Shown piece by piece: positions 61,663-64,000 of a stretch of 64,000 nt of DNA. Location: positions 1 to 64,000 of the forward strand of contig CAMCXL010000006.1 of assembly GCA_945883505.1 (NCBI GenBank), read 5' to 3'. The first letter of the stretch is position 1. Each line of letters opens with the position of its first letter. The notes under the pieces are model-generated. The model saw only the letters and a program-made list of their open reading frames with translations, was not told where the DNA came from and did no database searches. The stretch comes from Rhodoluna limnophila. Lineage in GTDB: Bacteria; Actinomycetota; Actinomycetes; Actinomycetales; Microbacteriaceae. The position numbers and the translations under genes are program-made.

Positions 61663-62218
61663 CTGGTTCCTCGTTCTTGCCAGCTGCGGTTATAACAACG
61701 GAAGCAACTAGCTCGTCCGGTGCTAGGTCCAAAGTTGCACCAGCTGGGATCTTGATGTCTTTGGCTAGTAGGTGGAAACCAGCACCTTCCTTGTTGAAGA
61801 TTGCCTCAACGTATTCTGGAATTGCGGTTGCATCCACTTCTAGCTTTAGAGTCTTGTGCTCTAAATCAATCGTGGTTCCAGAAAGTGACTCGCCAATTAC
61901 GTGAACAGGAACCTCAACGTGTACGCGCTCACCCTTCTTGATTTCCATTAGGTCAACGTGCTCAATAACCTGAGTCACAACGTCCTTGGTTGCTGACTTT
62001 ACAAGTACCAGCTGCGGTGTGCCTGCGATGTCTAGATCAATAAGAGCGTTCTTGTGACGAAGAACTAGAGCAATCTCGTGAGCTGGAAGAGTGATGTGCC
62101 TCGGGTCTGAGCCGTGGCCGTAGATTACTGCTGGGGTCTTACCGGCAGCGCGGAATTTGCGCGCTGCGCCTTTGCCAAAGTTTGTTCTGACTTCAGCAAC
62201 AAGTTTGTTATCTGCCAT
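61601..62218 (-). CDS. rplY: 50S ribosomal protein L25 / Ctc, long form
   Basis: 205 aa. N-terminal L25 domain binding 5S rRNA (KLVAEVRTNFGKGAARKFR, PAVIYGHGSDPRHI), then the C-terminal TL5/CTC beta domain (HVEVPVHVIGESLSGT, VEAIFNKEGAGFHL) and a low-complexity Ala/Glu tail. The long form is usual in actinobacteria. ATG 62218 with AGGGAAC about 7 nt upstream. Followed by pth, as in most actinobacteria. Confidence 0.95.
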   Translation of the reverse strand: MADNKLVAEVRTNFGKGAARKFRAAGKTPAVIYGHGSDPRHITLPAHEIALVLRHKNALIDLDIAGTPQLVLVKSATKDVVTQVIEHVDLMEIKKGERVHVEVPVHVIGESLSGTTIDLEHKTLKLEVDATAIPEYVEAIFNKEGAGFHLLAKDIKIPAGATLDLAPDELVASVVITAAGKNEEPVAVAAEAAPEAAKASDAKAE

Positions 62219-62328
62219 TTTTGTTCCCTAACTATTGTTTACAGATTCAACTAGAACCTGTCTTGTTTTTACATCTACTCAAGCGTTGAACGCGAGGATC
62301 AGGGAACTTGCCCGAAAACCCCGTCGAT

Positions 62329-62360
62329 AACGGCCCCTGGTAAAAGAGGCCCTCGCCGTT
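62329..62360 (-). terminator. Possible terminator or leader hairpin between the APC permease and rplY
   Basis: Outer arms AACGGC/GCCGTT enclose a second GGCC/GGCC pairing. On the minus strand the stem is followed by ATCGACGGGGTTTTCGG. It could end the permease transcript or form an rplY leader. The loop is long and the T run short. Confidence 0.3.
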
Positions 62361-62372
62361 GTTATTTACAGC

Positions 62373-63614
62373 CTATCTTGCCAATCGAAGCCTTATCAAG
62401 CCAGCCCGGAGCGCTAGAGACGCCGCCAAGCAGGAAGCCCCAACAATGAGGGATTGAACTGGCACAAAGATTGCCAGCAATAGGCAGGAGGCTAGGCCAA
62501 TCACGGCCAATAATTTTGAGCCTGGGTTTGCCTTAGCTAGCTGGCTATAGGCCGCCAGGTTGGCTATTGCGTAATAAGAAAGCACACAAAATGAAGAAAT
62601 CCCGATTGTCCAGACGATATCGCCAGAACTTAATAGTGCAATGGCAATAGTGGCCAAAACTAGTTCCGCTACCCACGGGCTGTCAAACCTTTTACTCCTT
62701 GAAGCCAGTAGCTTGGGAAGCTCTCCGTCTCTGGCCATTGCTTCACTGGTTCTTGATATTCCGGCAAGTAAAGAAAGCAGCGAACCCAGGCAAGCTGCTG
62801 CAGCTATTACTATTACGAGCTCTCTGGAAAGCCAGGGCATCGTTGCTGTTGTGTAATCCAATACTGGAGCAACTGAGCTTTCAAGGTCTGGACCGAGTCG
62901 ACGGGAAAGTGCGTTGCCAACCAGTAAGTAAAGACCCAAAACAAACACCAAGCCGATTGTTATGGCTCTTGGAACATTCACAGCCGGATTCTTGACCTCT
63001 TCGCCCAAAGTTGCGACCCTGGCATAGCCAGCGAAAGCAAAAAAGATCAGGGCTGCTGCTGAAACAATTCCGGTCAAAGATAACTCCGTCTGCACTGAAG
63101 CATCCGGTTGTTGCAAACCAACAAATCCAACAAGCAGAAGCAGCAAAACGGTTGGAACACTAAGTACCAGTGCTCCTAAGGCAGTGCGATTGATTCCTAA
63201 AAGACTTATAAAAGTCATAATCAATACCGCAGCGATTGCAACTTGAACTTTGGCGGACGGGTATATGTACGAAGCTGCGGCAAGGGCTATTGCAGCAACT
63301 GACCCAATCTTGCCGAGAATAAAACTAATCCCCGCAAGAAATCCCCAGCTTTTAGATAAGTATTCGCGTCCGTAGGCGTAGGCCCCGCCTGCTATGGGCA
63401 AAACTTTGGACAGCTGTCTCATGCTTCTAGCGTTTAGTGCTGCAACCAATCCAGCTAGCGCGATAGCAACCAAAAGGTAAGAGCCTGACAATGAAGCCGC
63501 CGGAGCAAAAACTACAAAGACTCCCGCTCCCAGCATGGAAGCGATCCCAATCAGGGATGCTCCACCCAGCGAGAGCTTAGGACTGGCCGGGGAAGAGTGA
63601 GGTAACCGAGTCAT
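62373..63614 (-). CDS. APC-family amino acid permease
   Basis: 413 aa, 11-12 TM helices. Starts ATG 63614 (MTRLPHSS), then the APC signature of unwound TM1 GGASLIGIASMLGAGVFVVF and TM2 with GLVAALNARSMRQLSK. TM6 region IFFAFAGYARVATLGEEVKNPAVNVPR is typical of the LAT/APA group. Takes up or exchanges amino acids or amines; substrate unknown. It overlaps the prs stop by 38 nt, so translation is probably coupled. It intervenes between prs and rplY. Confidence 0.87.
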   Translation of the reverse strand: MTRLPHSSPASPKLSLGGASLIGIASMLGAGVFVVFAPAASLSGSYLLVAIALAGLVAALNARSMRQLSKVLPIAGGAYAYGREYLSKSWGFLAGISFILGKIGSVAAIALAAASYIYPSAKVQVAIAAVLIMTFISLLGINRTALGALVLSVPTVLLLLLVGFVGLQQPDASVQTELSLTGIVSAAALIFFAFAGYARVATLGEEVKNPAVNVPRAITIGLVFVLGLYLLVGNALSRRLGPDLESSVAPVLDYTTATMPWLSRELVIVIAAAACLGSLLSLLAGISRTSEAMARDGELPKLLASRSKRFDSPWVAELVLATIAIALLSSGDIVWTIGISSFCVLSYYAIANLAAYSQLAKANPGSKLLAVIGLASCLLLAIFVPVQSLIVGASCLAASLALRAGLIRLRLAR

Positions 63615-64000
63615 CGCCGAATACCGCCGTGATTGCTTTTGCAATAAGTGGTGCTATGGATAAAACGGTCAGGGTCGCAAATTCCTTATCCGGTGTAATT
63701 GGCAAGGTGTTGGTGACCAATACCGCATCGACCGCCCCGTCGGAAAGTCTTTCAACTGCAGGGTGTGAGAATACGGCATGAGTTGCCGCAACTATTACTC
63801 GCTTAGCGCCGTTTTCTTTCAATGCCTTGGCGGCCGCAACGATTGTGCCGCCGGTGTCGATCATGTCATCGACCAGAACACAGGTGCGACCTTCAACTTC
63901 ACCAACTAGCTCGTGAATAGAAACCTTATTTGGAACATTTGGGTCGCGTCGCTTGTGAATAATTGCCAGCGGAGCGCCAAGGCGATCTGCCCAGATATCT
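63577..64000 (-). CDS. prs: Ribose-phosphate pyrophosphokinase, C-terminal part (5' end off window)
   Basis: The last 140 codons (from codon phase at 63999) to TAG at 63577. Visible: RLGAPLAIIHKRRDPN, then the PRPP-binding loop CVLVDDMIDTGGTIVAAA, then ATHAVFSHPAVERLSDGAVD and the C-terminal VLSIAPLIAKAI. It makes PRPP for nucleotide, His and Trp synthesis. The prs-rplY-pth-mfd-mazG-eno order matches other actinobacteria except for the inserted permease and hisS. Confidence 0.95.
   Translation of the reverse strand, partial: DIWADRLGAPLAIIHKRRDPNVPNKVSIHELVGEVEGRTCVLVDDMIDTGGTIVAAAKALKENGAKRVIVAATHAVFSHPAVERLSDGAVDAVLVTNTLPITPDKEFATLTVLSIAPLIAKAITAVFGDDSVTSLFPGQS

Overview
The window looks like core chromosome of a small-genome actinobacterium, most likely a Microbacteriaceae member of the Rhodoluna/Aquiluna ('Luna') type. 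This assignment is inference. It rests on several family traits: a fused 2-oxoglutarate decarboxylase (Kgd) with no lipoyl domain, a SigR/RsrA-like pair, DUF4245, DUF4307 and DUF501 proteins, an actinobacterial Tad cluster, FtsEX-SmpB-tmRNA clustering, and many GTG and TTG starts. Base composition is close to even. Coding density is very high: no stretch over 300 bases lacks a gene, and most neighbours overlap or lie within 20 nt. I see no insertion sequence, prophage, integrase or CRISPR array.

Layout. 1-3.6 kb: tmRNA, smpB, ftsX, ftsE and prfB on the minus strand (ribosome rescue, division, termination). 3.7-8.6 kb: an MFS exporter, then a compact Tad pilus/secretion operon (tadA, tadB, tadC, a pilin-like peptide and three TadE/G-like pseudopilins). 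8.7-12.1 kb: tRNA-Leu(UAG), a secreted subtilase with FN3 domains ahead of its catalytic domain, a GNAT enzyme and ung. 12.2-17 kb: M20 amidohydrolase, metX, MFS, and an Old Yellow Enzyme. 17-19.3 kb: two DUF21-CBS membrane proteins. 19.4-24.6 kb: kgd with a degenerate SGNH protein, then the rsrA-like/sigR pair. 24.7-29 kb: aroA, rsgA, a hisN-like phosphatase and an MFS. 29-38.9 kb: glpX, GNAT, cysK-cysE, AHSA1, ychF, a DEDDh exonuclease, rmuC, a PfkB sugar kinase, fba, a MORN mini-protein and ispH. 38.9-43.4 kb: xseA-xseB, DUF4245, carbonic anhydrase, fumC, and a prepilin peptidase far from the Tad operon. 43.5-50.4 kb: phoH, uppS, trhA, a small membrane protein, DUF4307, greA, ilvA, htpX and lemA. 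50.5-64 kb: an unusual tRNA with a UAA anticodon, ndh, a membrane-anchored subtilase, DUF501, ftsB, eno, hisS, mazG, mfd, pth, rplY, an APC permease and the 3' part of prs.

How the genes fit together. The window carries much of central metabolism (PfkB kinase, aldolase, FBPase, enolase, Kgd, fumarase) and sulfur/amino-acid steps (metX, cysK, cysE, ilvA, aroA, hisN). It also carries repair and nucleotide hygiene (ung, xseAB, rmuC, mfd, mazG). Surface functions are a Tad apparatus with its peptidase elsewhere and two exported subtilases.

Signals that go beyond ordinary annotation: (1) a repeated leaderless-promoter layout, TANNNT followed by exactly 6 nt and the start codon, at eight genes; (2) a tRNA with UAA anticodon, Leu-like D arm and A73 but a short variable loop; (3) a Tad pilin-like peptide and pseudopilins lacking the usual Glu at +5; (4) an apparent loss of mca from its expected neighbourhood; (5) a catalytically degraded SGNH protein coupled to kgd; (6) a MORN mini-protein coupled to fba. 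I found no self-evident new multi-gene defence or biosynthetic system. The Tad variant is the closest thing to a distinctive system here.
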